A stretch of DNA of 64,000 bases from Marchantia polymorpha subsp. ruderalis (taxonomy: Eukaryota; Streptophyta; Marchantiopsida; Marchantiales; Marchantiaceae). The DNA lies in contig AP031358.1 in assembly GCA_037833965.1 (NCBI GenBank), forward strand, positions 22,638,001 to 22,702,000, in the 5' to 3' direction. A program made the position numbers and the translations under genes. Shown here one piece after another: positions 1 through 33,720 of the stretch (position 1 is its first letter; every line of letters begins with the position of its first letter). The notes under the pieces were generated by a model that was not told where the DNA came from, ran no database searches, and saw only the letters and a list, made by a program, of their open reading frames with translations.

Positions 1-3000
1 ATATTATTAATAGTATTAAAAATATACATCAAATCGTGTGAAAGTCTTTAAAAAAATAATTTCTAGCAAACATTTGACTTATTTTTATAATATAATCATT
101 TTTCAACAGGAAGCTGAAACTTATTTTATATGAAACAAATTTTGTCTTGTAATTTTTTCTTCTTATAAATGAGAATAAATCTTTATAAAATGAAACCAAA
201 TTGATGCATAGATCATCAAATTTTGTAATAAGATACTTTAAATGTATGTGAGTAGATGTTAGATATTTTTTTGAAATCATATCAATATAATTAAGCAATT
301 TTTTAAATTTCTTTCTTGTCATCAGCTTCTCTGTTACTTCACTTTGGATCTGTTTTCCCATATTTTCAAGTAACTGCAGTAACTTCTTCACTCTTTCAAT
401 GAGCTCATAGGGGTCCACAAAACCCTGAGAGACAACTTGACAGAGGATTTTGTGGACCCAGCAAGATAAGGTACAATAACTTTTACTCAAGGTAAAAGGT
501 AAAAGTTAGGGGTAAAGGTGAGAAGATAACCAATGGGTAACGTAGAAGGTAGAGTAAAGGTAATGTCGGTTTACCTTTATATATTTATGTGATGAGTACA
601 GCAAAATCATCAAAAAATTAAACATCTTCATAAAAAAACTCGACTAAGTCACAAGCTTTGATAAAATGTATATAAATGATATTTTCAGTGTTGTATTTTA
701 TAAATATACATATATATTTCTTATTTTGATTTAACATGTAATCATTTTATGAAATCATGGTTTTTAAATTTCTCAAAATTATTTGATTAATAATATAGTG
801 CATGAGATTATGAAATTTTTCGAAGAAAATTGTCATTATAATTTTAATCTTTATACATTAGAAATAAATTGATACTCATTATTCGGATTATCAAGGTAAA
901 TTTTAGGTATGTACAATTAAATTTTCCGTACATGATTTGACAAATCCGAATTCATTATAGTGGGTGAAAGCATATTATGATTTACGGATTTTAAAAATTA
1001 AACCATCAGAAATTTTCAATAACAAGGAAAAAATTTACTTTTTCACTTGTTTAAGTTGAAAAATACAACATTCATGCTCACGCTGCATTAAAAAAACACT
1101 TATTTCTTTTGAAGTCTTTTTAGAAAATTAACTTTTCATCATAATTGTAACTTTGATGCATGAGCATGTAAATTATTAGTATATTATATTCGAATTAAGT
1201 TTTATTAGTCTTCGTACTCTAATGGTATTCAAATTATACACAACAAGGGGACACATCAAGAAATGCATATAGCTATAATGACTACATTAAGTCTTGGATC
1301 AGACTAAATCTACTGTAAGTAAAGGGCAAAATCATATAGATTTTCAGTGCAATCATCATACCTAAAGCTTGCTAGTGTTTACGGTATCCCAACTACATTA
1401 TACCCAATAAGAAACTCCTCACATACAGCACCGAATATCTACTTTTATTTCTATGCAGAAGTCTGGACATCTTCTATTTAAAACTACATATGAGGACGAA
1501 AGTGTCTATATAATGCAAAGAATATTAATAACTCATTTGGGGTCGTTGTTGCCTGGAAAGAGTAGGTGACAAGTGAGATTCCATACCCAGGCCCTAGTTA
1601 ACACCAGAATTACTCATACCCAACTTCCTCTTTAGTCTCAAGAGCTAACTTCTCTCACAACTATAGCTAAAGCAAAGAAAAGAACGTTTGATGTGTTTCG
1701 ACATGTTCAAATAATACTAGAAATATTGATTTGACTACCAACTGTATAGCCTGATGAAAAGTTTGACCTTCCCTAACAGTAATTCCTGAATGTGTCCAAT
1801 CACATTGTCAGCAACACGATAACTGTCTGCTAGAAACTATTCGAGTCAAAACTATGTCAATGAAGAGAACTATGTCAAATCCATCTCGAATAGCGATGCC
1901 AGGTTGGCAAGATGGATCTTGGGCTTTCCACAGTCCAGTTGCGAACGATTGCGAAGGACACGAGGGTAGGCTTCTCGCCATCCTCTCTGAAAGATCAACG
2001 GTAGATAGGAACCGACAGTCTCACGAGGTTCACACCCAACTCACGTACCACATTCATCGGCGAACAACTCGGAGCCCTCGGGACCTTCTTCAACCCCAGG
2101 ATGTGATGCTTAGACATCGACGTATCATGATACTATCCGAGCCTAGCCCCTGATTTCATGTCTATCTTTTTCTGTATAGGGCTCGATGGGTCTTCCCATC
2201 GATTTTATATTCGTAAATCCGTTTCAATTTGTCGCATGTTACCCTCTATACATGGAGTTTTCAGTAACTAGAAGATTTTAACTATCATCTTCCTTTACTT
2301 CAGTGGAAGATTTTGCAGTAGTCTAAACCATAACTCACGAGGAGGATAATCATGTTTGTCCACTTTGTATGTGAAAACCTCAAGTTACTGCACTTACAGA
2401 TGTGTAACTGCTAGGGGCTGGCAATGAAACTTAACCGTTTTCGCAGGTTTCGCTGATTTTCTTTGCAAGGAGGAAGATCTGCAAAAATGACGTGTACAAC
2501 TTGGAATATGAGCTTCTAATCTCCCAAAATCTGCGGTTTATAGAGGATTCAGGTATTTCTTCACTCCAGGTTTCTGTTTGACATGTATTTAGCAATAGAT
2601 ATGGCCACAAGCACTGGTAGAATGAACTATCCCATACACGGTTCGAATTGAAGACTGTAGGTTTCCTACATTTATCATTAATATAATAATTATATTATAT
2701 TATATTATAATTAAACATTTCCTACAGTCGAACTCCTCGTACACTTCTGCAAATGATACTTCAACATACTTGGGTCAGTATGTGACTTCGTTACTTTAGC
2801 ATTCCGGTGTGTTGGTCTCATGGAAAAGACGTGGACAAGCATGTAATCATTTCAAATGTTGAGTTGAACAAGTCTTTTAAAAAAAAAAATTCATATCTTT
2901 ATATTTCAAGTTTATATCATTATGAGGTAACTATCGAGCTCATGGATCGGATTCTCTATCCTGCAAGTATGAAGCACGGAAATAAAGTAGTCAACATTTC

Positions 3001-3200
3001 TTCAAATGTAGACTACATCACCTACAATTTATGTAGACCCGCTCAAGAGGTCACACATACCCAAGCACAAGTCACGAGCAATACACTCTTCTGAGTGTTG
3101 ATTGAATATATGTAGTTGTGCAAGTATTGAATATTTACTCAAAGCTAATCCAATCGACCCATGAGCTCGATTTGTCATTACCTTTTTTTATTCTTGAATC
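1..3200. other. AT-rich spacer without a confident gene
   Basis: This stretch is AT-rich with scattered short open frames. The longest is at 29-490 on the minus strand (about 150 codons). Part of it has coding-like lysine/leucine-rich composition (a segment beginning VDPYELIERVKK), but I recognise no family and its end is pure AT-rich sequence, so it may be a gene relic or chance. Near 2652-2731 the short arms gactgtagg and cctacagtc flank an AT palindrome and could form a hairpin. A plus-strand open frame at 1854-2153 has no recognisable domain. I see no RNA gene here. Confidence 0.5.
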
Positions 3201-3376
3201 GTAATAATAAAGCAGCTCATACTATCCAATCAACAGCGCCTGAATTAAACTGTACGAGGTTTGTGATTCCGATGTGGTTCGATGACCGCATACGACACAA
3301 GTGAGGCAGAGGTAAAGAGACGCAGAGGAAAACAACCCCACCAAATTTTACGTGGAAACGGGAGCGAGGCAGTGAG

Positions 3377-3830
3377 TGTGATGAGTACACGCCCCTCAAG
3401 TTTTCACCACTGGTTTGTCCGTACCACCCATTTGCACACAAATTGGCGTGACTATTTTCACTGAAAGCAGTAGATTGTTTGTGTGACGAGGAAAGTTCAT
3501 ACAGCGAACTTTTATGCATGAAAACATGTACAGTGACACCAAAGACGATCGTACACTTTTGAAACAGTCATTGGCCGTGGGTTGTCATAACCACAGGCAT
3601 CTCTGCTTGGACATTTTCCAGATATAAACTTATTAGCTCCTCAGTAGGGGAAGTGATGAGTAAACGACCCCTAGTGATTTCACCAATGGTTTGCCCATAC
3701 AACCCATTTGCACACATGTCGGCATGCAAAATTGTGAAGATGTTTACTGAAAACAGTAGGCCGTCCGTGTGACAGCAAAACTTCATACAGCGAACTCTCG
3801 TGTATGAAAACATACACAATGACACTAAAG
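3377..3830. repeat. Diverged tandem duplication, two units of about 170 bp at a 270-bp period
   Basis: The segments at about 3377-3545 and 3650-3825 are clearly related by eye. Both begin with gtgatgagta, share a block reading acccatttgcacaca, share ttcatacagcgaact, and end in a gtgacac or atgacact motif. Substitutions and small indels are spread throughout, so the duplication is old. No reading frame is obviously conserved between the two copies. Confidence 0.7.
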
Positions 3831-3949
3831 AAGATGAACCAATAATCATCGGACGAGGATCTCACCACCACCTGCACTTCTATCTAGAGGTTTGGGAGAT
3901 GAATAGATCGTCTTTTCTAGTCTTCAAAATTCATCATTCATCCACTCAC

Positions 3950-4880
3950 CCTGATATTTGTTTTTTTTCTCATATCTATGTTGATATCTCAGATGGAATT
4001 GTCAAGATGAATGATTCCATTATAAAAAAAATGGAGTCTGGCTCCATATATTTCTTTGAGAGAATCTGTTGGCAATTGTCTATAAGCCACAAGGATCCGC
4101 TAGACTAAATTACCATCCAGTTAGCAACATGCAATCCACATTTAGGAACGGACTGTTCGGTACAGTTAATCACATTGAGCTGATAGAGAATTGCATGACA
4201 GAGCATAAAAGAGAAACCATTCTTTAGATATTGGTTTTTCATTTCTACTGTCAGTGAGTATATGAGATATTGAGATTGATAAAAGTGACAAGAATGGACA
4301 TAGCGTGTAAAGGTTTCCATGGAGTTTCAATCATATGAAGGACTTAGTATGAATATATAAAATATACGGATTGACTTGACACCGGATGAGACAGTCTTCG
4401 TCTTCCCTATCATTACAGCGATATTGAGAGAGATTTATCCGAAGTACACATAAAGAACTTCTTCAGGTTGGATACGTAAATTTATCGTCTAGAGAGTATA
4501 CCTCTGCTGTGGTGATTCCACTAGGAAATATATACATGGCATTTATACAGATAGGCATATGGGATGACTTGTATTTAATAATCGACACACAAAGTTGTGT
4601 GATGATTATGTCATTGATATGCTATGCCTAGATCTAAAATATCTCTGATATGGTTCGGGATCCAAAGGTATTGGCAAACTCATATTGGCAATACCGATGG
4701 AAATTGTCAAGATGAAAAGATCTATTATGCACACAAAAGGTCTGGCTCTGTATTCTTCTTTGAGAAAATAAGTCAGCGCATGTCTATGGGCCCCAAGGAT
4801 CGGATTCTAGACTAGATTCTCAATCTCTTCAAACATGCAATCCAAAATTTGGAACGAACGTTAGGCCATTCACCTACTGA
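3950..4880 (+). repeat. Second diverged duplication with a conserved short reading-frame tail
   Basis: About 3960-4175 and 4650-4880 are related copies at a spacing of roughly 700 bp. Each carries a plus-strand open frame that ends at a comparable stop (4108 and 4815), and the last 25-30 codons are alike: SGSIYFFERI then KDPLD in one copy, SGSVFFFEKI then KDRILD in the other. The shared atgcaatcca motif follows both stops. Synonymous-looking differences suggest descent from a once-coding sequence, perhaps a mobile-element or gene-family fragment. I do not recognise the family. Confidence 0.5.
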
Positions 4881-5011
4881 ACGAAAGCTGAAGAGACGTG
4901 AAATCAACAAGAATCATAAACCGACACAACTATGAACTCGCGTTGCTCCATGCTTGAGAATTTATTCCAGTTTAACAAAAGAATTTTCATTTCTACAGCT
5001 CTAAAGACTAA

Positions 5012-26269
<21,258 letters not shown>

Positions 26270-26559
26270 TCCTGTCCTCCAATTCCACCGAATTATCACA
26301 CAGAACCAAAATAAAATCCCCCAAATCGAAGCCCCGCAACGTCGGATGAAATTCCAGGGTTCGCAACGCGCATTGAGTAGAGGACACCCCGGTCGAATTC
26401 AAGCGCATTCTGCCTACCACACCCCGACGCAGCACAGCCTACCATACCCGAATTAACTACTCCCCCCGTCGCGCATCTCTGTTTTTCCTCAATTCCAATC
26501 GATCCGGCCGTCCTCCCGCGAACACAGCTGCCCTGCTCCCCTGCTTCGCAATCCTCGCG
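26270..26559 (-). promoter_or_regulatory. Probable KDM5 5' UTR and core promoter zone
   Basis: This C-rich sequence lies directly upstream of the KDM5 start codon at 26269. No TATA box is evident, which is common for housekeeping plant genes. The transcription start cannot be fixed from sequence alone. The GC-rich duplicated block begins right behind it. Confidence 0.4.
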
Positions 26560-27308
26560 TGAAAGACGCGCCTCGCCCGCCTCCCTCGCACCGCGATCAA
26601 CCTGTCGACACTTCTCCCCTGCCTCCGACCGAGTGCGGAACCGGAAAGTCGCTGCGCGATCGAAAACCTACGCGCGAGTGCTCGCTCGCTCCCCTGCTCC
26701 CCTGCTTCCTGCTTCCTGCTTCCTGCTTCCGACGCACGCCCAAGAAAAAAAAGCCCGTCCTTTCCGCGCCTCGATCAAAGCTGCAGCGTCGCGCTCCGCC
26801 AGTCCATGTCCCCTGCTCGCCGAGCCTGCGGAAGTAAGACAAGTCCCCAGCACAAGCCGAGAAAGATCACATGATGGATAATGAATCGCAAAGGAGGTGG
26901 AGGTGAACGAACGAACCAACGATGCAAAAGCTCGCTTTCTCTCCTCTGGCGTCTGTCGTCTCCTGTCCGCCCTCCCTCCCCTCCACTCTCCCCTTCCCCT
27001 TCCCGCATCAGCAGCTGTGCGCGAGCCCAGGTCCCGATCCCGAACAAGCAGCAAAAGCACATCGACCAGCGCCAGGGCACCCAGCCCCCACGGAAACCCT
27101 GAAGCCGACCTGACCGGACCTCACCTGACCAGGGTTAACCCCGGCCTCGTCTAGCCTAACCTGACCTTACCTACGGGACCGGACGCGACCTGACATTAGC
27201 TGACGGGACCGGACGCGATCTGAAGCCGACCTGGCCTTACCTGACGGGACCGGACGAGACCAGGCCACTAGGGCATCGCTGGTGGTGGGATCACGTCCCC
27301 GTCTTCGC
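26560..27308. repeat. GC-rich duplicated block, copy 1 (adjacent to KDM5 promoter)
   Basis: About 750 bp that recurs in the same orientation at 28152-28838. Shared landmarks, in order, are gcgatcaacct, ccggaaagtcgctgc, ccagtccatgtcccctgctcg (cttgctcg in copy 2), catgatggataatgaatcgc, ccgcatcagca, a run of cctgaccggacc/gacgggaccggac units, and a shared end ccactagggcatcgctggtgg. The many open frames in it are shadows of GC-rich sequence; none shows a domain. The 3' part is a minisatellite of ctgacgggaccggacgcga-like units. Confidence 0.85.
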
Positions 27309-28151
27309 TCCCTCTACCGGTACCTAAAGAATTTCTTTAAATTCCTAACGAATAAAGCAAACTATTATCTAACGTAGAGAAGAAAGGAATAAAATAAAAG
27401 TCATACAATACTGTTACATAAATTACCAACACGTTATCTGTTGTCAGCAAGCTTCACTGAATTTTATTTTATATATTTATTAATAAAAATGTGGACAGAT
27501 GGAGGTAAGTTTTAAATTTAAAAGAAATATCATTGTAAATAAAAATATATCTATGAATATTAAAATATGGAAGTGAATACAATTATTTAAAATTAAATTA
27601 TGAATAATAATATTATATCATAAGATTGAAGACTGTATTTCAATCGAAAAATTTTCAAACGATTTATGACTCCTTAAGACTTCTTCAGCTTGAAATTGAT
27701 ACAGTCGGAGTTCTTCCATTTGCACAAACCACCTACAGTACACCGTATAGTTAAAATACTACTTCATATAAATCAACAAACTAGTCAGATATCTCAGTCT
27801 ATCGTTGATATATACACAAATTCTTCTGTATAGAGTGCATTAAAATCTGCTTTCGACTTAAGATTATTGTTATATATAACATGTTTTTGAACAAACTCAT
27901 TAAGTTTTTAAAATAACAATAACCGCTTACATAATACATTAAATAATACAAATCGACTGTGCCATCTTCAAAGTCATTCTGAAAAAAACGTTCGGGAAGA
28001 AAGGAAAACAAATCCAAATTAAACTTAAATGGAAATGACCACTCCTAATATACCCTAATTTTGCGAATCAAGCAACATATTAAAATAACACAAAACCAAA
28101 AATTTTATAATCTATTTCATTGAAATAAACAATATTCCGATTTACCTTTTT
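27309..28151. other. AT-rich spacer between the two GC-rich copies
   Basis: About 840 bp of AT-rich DNA with no supported gene. Its composition is abruptly different from both flanking blocks. Confidence 0.6.
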
Positions 28152-28838
28152 GTGAAGAACGCGCCTCTCCCCGCGATCAACCTTTCGAGACGTTTCCCGT
28201 GCCTCCTCCCGAGTGCGACCCGGAAAGTCGCTGCTCGATCGATCGAAAACCTACGCTCGCTCTCCTGCTTCCGACGCACCACCACGAAAAAAGCCCGTAT
28301 TCTGCGCGGCTCGATCGAAGCTGCCGCGTCGCCCTCCGGCAGTCCATGTCCCTTGCTCGCCGAGCCTGCGAAAGTAAGACAAGTCCCCGCATGATGGATA
28401 ATGAATCGCAAAGCAAAGGAGGTGGAGGCGAACGAACGAACGAGGCAAAAGGCGCTCGCTTTCTCACCTCTGTCGTCTGTCCTCTCCTGTCCGCCCTCCC
28501 TCCCTCCTCCCGAGCCAAACTCCACTCTCCCCTTCCCGCATCAGCACCTCCGCGCGAGCGCCGAGGTCGCGATCCCGAACAAGCAGCACAAGCAAATCGA
28601 CCAGCCCCCAGGAAACCCTGCAGCCGCGACCTGACCGGACCTGACGGAACCGGACCCGAGCTGAAGCCGACCTGAACAGGGAAACCCCAGCCTCGTCTAG
28701 CCTAACCTGACCTGATGCCGACCTGACCTCACCACAAGGAACCGGACCCAACCTGACCCCATCTGACAGGGACCGGACCGGACGAGGCCACTAGGGTATC
28801 GCTGGTGGTGGAATCACGTCCCCGTCTCCATTCCGTCT
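28152..28838. repeat. GC-rich duplicated block, copy 2
   Basis: This is the second copy of the KDM5-proximal block, directly repeated and diverged by point changes and small indels. For instance, the multiple cttcctg units of copy 1 are reduced, and gcgatcgaaaacc becomes gatcgatcgaaaacc. It ends with ccactagggtatcgctggtgg followed by the AT-rich desert. No transcribed feature is apparent. Confidence 0.85.
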
Positions 28839-31800
28839 TCCGTTCAATTACATATCAAAATTTATTAAACTAAGATAGTAACCTCTGACAATGTAATCAA
28901 AATTCAATTTGATTGTGTCTAAATCTTTCCCAAAAAAAAATACATTACGCTTGAATCAGACTTATTTCAATCACAAATTGAATTTCGAATAATAAATCAA
29001 AATTTGGTTAAATTGACATCAAAATTTAAGTAAATGAAAATCAATATTTTTGATACACAGTCCAATCATTAAAAAATAAAACAGCAAAATGAAACAAAAA
29101 AAATCCTAAAATGAAAACAAAATTGATCGAAAAAAAATCAAATAAAGAAAAACTAAATAATCATATAAAAAAGCCAAAAGGAAAAGAAAAACCATTCCAA
29201 AGGAATAAACTAACAGTGAAATAAATATTTTAAAAACTACCAATATTTTTTAAGAAAAAAATTAATGCTATTTAAAAATTTTAATTCAATAAAATTAAAT
29301 TCAATTCAATTACAAACATTTTATTCATGATATAAACAGTTTTTAACTCTAAATACACAATTCTTGAAATGAAACCATCATTATTTTAAAAAAATCAAGT
29401 GCATAATAGTGAGTAATATAACTATTTATATTAATATTGAAAATATATAGTATAAAAAATCATAAAATATAAGCAACATTTTTTACAATTATTGTGTAAG
29501 AAAATCGAATTTGTTTCCGATAAAATTATACTAATTATTTCGGAGATATGATAAAGAAAAAATCAGAAAATTCATGAGAATAAAATTTAGTTCATCTCAT
29601 ACCAGTAAAACCAAACCAATTTAAGTTTTTTAAAATTTAAAAATAATAAATAACTTGAAAACATATTTTAAATTTATGTTTCTATATTCACTGTGAATTT
29701 ATAGGTTAGATCTAAAAAATCAACTTACATCAAAGTAAATTAATTTATTTAGAAATAAAATAAAAAATTCTTTTAATAAAATAAACACTTTTTGAAATTC
29801 AATCAGAAACAAAAATATAAAATTTCGTGAAGAAATAATATATTCCATTCAAAAAGATATTATATTAAAAATAAAACGATCTTGTTTTTGAAACAAATAT
29901 AAGACGTTTTAAAAAAGAATTGAGATTTTTTTTAAATGAGTTTTTTATTTTTTTAAAGATTCACTCACTTTTAGCAATATTTTTTTTAAATACAATGAGC
30001 TTATTTTTTATGATGTCAAACTTAAATAGAATTCAATTAAAGCTAATGAGGATGAAAGACAACATATTTTTAAATGAACTTTAAAAAAAAATTCGAAATT
30101 CAATTAAAAAATATATATGACTTGAATCAGATGCTTTTTTTAATAATATCGAACAAATTTTAAATGAAAAAAAAAATTTATCCAGTTAAAAAAAACTTTA
30201 AAATTATACAAACGCTTACAGGCATAAAATCAAATTTAGTTATGATTAAATCAATTTTCTTTAAACTCTGAATTTGTAAAAACCTTTCCACTTCATTAAA
30301 AAATATTATTTTTCTTTAGAAATCAAATATCTTGAATATATCATATAATTGTGCAAATTAAAATTAAATTTCATACAAAAGAATTTGAACAAGCAACATG
30401 ATTAAATATGATTCATATGATATAATTATATTTCAAAATTTATCCAAAGAACTCATAATAAAGTATAGAAAAAATATTTATTTTAAATATAATCAGATTT
30501 TTTAAATAAAAATTAGGTTAAAAAAATTCAAAAAAATCATCAATTTGCAAAAATTGAACTTCATTTTTAGTAAAATCTAATTAGAGAAAAAACAGTAAAA
30601 AATAATTTTTTTAAATTTTTTTCCCTCTTTTATTTCTCATTTAGTTTCTACTATGAAGTAGATTTTGTGGTTGATAATACTAGTTGTCATACTCATATAT
30701 TGTTAGATTAGTTTTTAGGTTTCATACTTTTCCACCAAAATTACGTCGAGCAAAATCCACAAACCAAAAAAAACTCAAATCAAAAGAAATACGAAGCTAA
30801 CATATATCGTCAGAGTCATCTCAAAGACAAAACCTTAAAACATTTTGACACATCTAGTTTTTTTGAACTTGTTTGATAAAAGCTATTCAAATCAAAATCC
30901 ACAAGAAAGATAAATAGGTGAGAACAAAATCGCCTAAACACCTTTAGAACACATGAGAGTGTTGGAATACGTTTGAAGGTTGACATAAAACAAGCCACTT
31001 ATTTAAGTCAACTTGGTTCTCGAGATTCAACTCGATTTGATTTAACTTCACTTCACTAGACTCACATCAAATCTAAGTTGCAAGAGCTCAACGACAAGCT
31101 ACCATGCGATATATCTCTTCTCACACAATCGTTCCTACGCAACCTGTGACTCCTCTGCCCCACACACTCTCTCAACACCCACCAAAAACAACTTTAAAGT
31201 AAAACTTCATACTCAACACCTTTGAAAAAATGATGTTGATAGCAACAAAGTCAACGGTCGTCACCATACCTGCATACGTCAGTTCCACCTAGACCATCAT
31301 AACCCTAAGTTGCCAAACAAACAAGATGGATTCAAATGTAGAGAGTTTGACTTGTGCTACAAGTGAGTGCAGTTTTTTAGCAGTTTTACATAAAAAAGCA
31401 TTTCAAAGGGAATGTCACGTAATATTCTAGATTTGTGTCCTCTATAAATTTGATAAAAATAAAAAAAATAATCTCATATTTTAAAATGTATACAAAATAA
31501 AAAATGTGGTAAACAAAATTTTTTTATATTGATCTCCAATACCATAAACCAGATTTATTGAAATTGAATCAAAATTTTCATAAAAATTATAGCATATTAG
31601 ATTACCATATGTTGGAGATCAAAGCATATCGTACTTTAAATAAAAATATATACTTTTTGAAACTAAGTCACAAACTTAAAAAATTTATTGATATATTTTT
31701 TGAAATCAAATTCCATATTCTTAAATATAAATATAGTTATCATAACTAAGTTTGCTTTAAATATCTTAAATTTTTTTGACTTAGATTTAATGCGCCCAAA

Positions 31801-31997
31801 TCATTGATAAAGTTCAAACGTCTCACAAGTTTGACATTGTTGTATTTTGTTTAGACTATCCACAGTTTTTTGAGTTTGCTTTTGATGTTTGCACTTTTAC
31901 TATCTTGTTAATTTATTAATAAATTTTTTTTTTCTCATTGACATTTTTGTAGTCATTATGTTTGATAATTTTAGAATTTTTGTATATAGACTGTAAG
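28839..31997. other. AT-rich gene desert
   Basis: About 3.2 kb of very AT-rich DNA with long A and T runs and no supported coding frame or RNA gene. The short open frames at 30816-30998 and 31558-31749 are lysine/phenylalanine-rich, as expected by chance in such sequence. Confidence 0.65.
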
Positions 31998-32230
31998 TGT
32001 AACACTAGGTTTAGAGATAAATTCACTTGAAGATAGAAACGTAAACCTCTAAAAATAAAAGATACACACAATGATTATACTCTCCCTTATATAGCTCTCA
32101 CCAACAAGTACAATGATATAAGATCTTCTACCCACCATCCATCCCACTCCTAGTTGATGGATGAAGTGGCGGATAACCCTAACAAGCACACAGTATGCTG
32201 ACGTGGCGCTCCCAACTAACACACTAACTA
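31998..32230 (-). mobile_element. Old truncated LTR related to the chromovirus LTR
   Basis: The segment starts tgtaacactagg and follows the first half of the 419-bp LTR at 36455 and 42096, in the same orientation. It shares the tatatagctctcaccaaca block and the first bZIP-like tgctgacgtggcgc unit, then stops. Many substitutions separate it from the young LTRs, so it is a much older relic of the same family. No internal domain or partner LTR lies next to it. Confidence 0.8.
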
Positions 32231-33326
32231 AGAGTCAAACCACACGACCGGCATCGGCAAAGAATACTCGATTTTCATTGGCAGGCCGACTACCCCCCTT
32301 ACCACACGAAAGGGAGCGGCAATTTGAAATCCCAGGTGGCAAAACAAACTATCGCTTCGGAGTACCAGGCACTTTTGCCTGGAAATCCGATTTTTACAAA
32401 AACTCAAACTCCACGTGGACATTTGCGCCTTTTTCAAGTTTCTTCGAAGAGTACTTGCACTCGATAGGAGATTTCTCTACGCGATGAAGTCACATGGAAC
32501 TCCGCCGTATGATTTCACAAATAATGCATCAGGTTCCAACTGTCCGGTTATGGGGTCAAATATCAATGCGCAAGGTAGTACTACCATTCCAATGTCGCCC
32601 TATTTTGAAAATTTTCCACACCCAGGTTTTATTTTTTCCACAGTTCTTTGTCCATTCACTCTAGTAAATGTACTTTCCGCCAGCAAGTCACATTTATTCC
32701 AGCCTCCCTGTTGGATTCAATACCGATAATAAGAAAGTCAAATTCAATGAAGATGATGCTATACCGACAAGAAGCAAGAAACGAAGAATTGCTGGTAAAA
32801 AACCTGAAATTACTTAGGTGGATGGCGTGAAAGAGTAAATCAACGTTTCAAAGAGTAAAGCGCTTTGGAAGGATCATTGTATCATCCAATTGATCACAAT
32901 GCGAGGAGAAATGCATAGTGCATTTTCAGCTCCGCCAAAGCAAGGTGAGTCGCATATTCATTGACTTTGGTTGCTGCAGTGATAAGTATATGCACCCTTC
33001 AAAATGCCTAAAATTACTCAGTCATAAGCGTTGAACGTAGTTTACCTTCTAAATCAGATGATCTTCTTTTGAATCACGATATGATATGTGAAGTACTCAC
33101 TCTTTCTATCATCTCGCAAAAGCTCTTTGTCTCCTATCATTCTAACTCATCACAAACGACTCACGTCACTGTGTGGCCAATTCGTACACATCAGTGCCAA
33201 GTACTTACCCGATGTTTCCGATCATGTGCGTTTATAATTCTTTGAGCAAATGTGGCTTGAACCGGACGACTTGATTGAAAGCCACATTTCCGTACTCCAG
33301 CAGCTTCATGTGAAACACTGAACCTT

Positions 33327-33374
33327 TGATCTACTTCTGAATCAGATGATCTATTTCTGTTCAGAAGTAGATCA
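33327..33374. repeat. Short perfect hairpin (15-bp arms)
   Basis: The arms tgatctacttctgaa and ttcagaagtagatca are perfect inverted copies around an 18-nt loop. It lies in the putative intron of the trihelix pseudogene. It is too short to call a miRNA precursor. Confidence 0.6.
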
Positions 33375-33720
33375 TCATTCAACACCTGCACGGATACACT
33401 TGCTTTTCCATTCTAAGAGCTCATCTATTTCCCATGTAACACCTATAATATCTTCATTTGACACCTTATCAATTGACTTTACCGGATGAGTATTGAGTAG
33501 CCGCGAATGTAGCAGCAGTAGTGTAAAAATATCAGTTAACAATAAATCAATCACTTGTGAACATCTCCTTTGATCTTGCTCTAATCTTCCGGAAACCTCT
33601 CCAAATGAGGTTTCAAGATGAGGTCATGCTCTATTCTTTTTAGCGTATTGTTATGAGCCCGTTCTTTGCAAGCTGTCAATACACATCTCATCCTCAGTAT
33701 ATACCACTAGCTCATTTTCC

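Noticed and set aside
26270-26299. Upstream extension of the KDM5 reading frame
   Set aside because: The extension starts only with GTG; the first ATG in frame is 26269, directly before the conserved N-terminus.
26559-28751. Many overlapping open frames on both strands upstream of KDM5
   Set aside because: They result from high GC content in the duplicated block; frames are not conserved between the two copies and no domain is visible.
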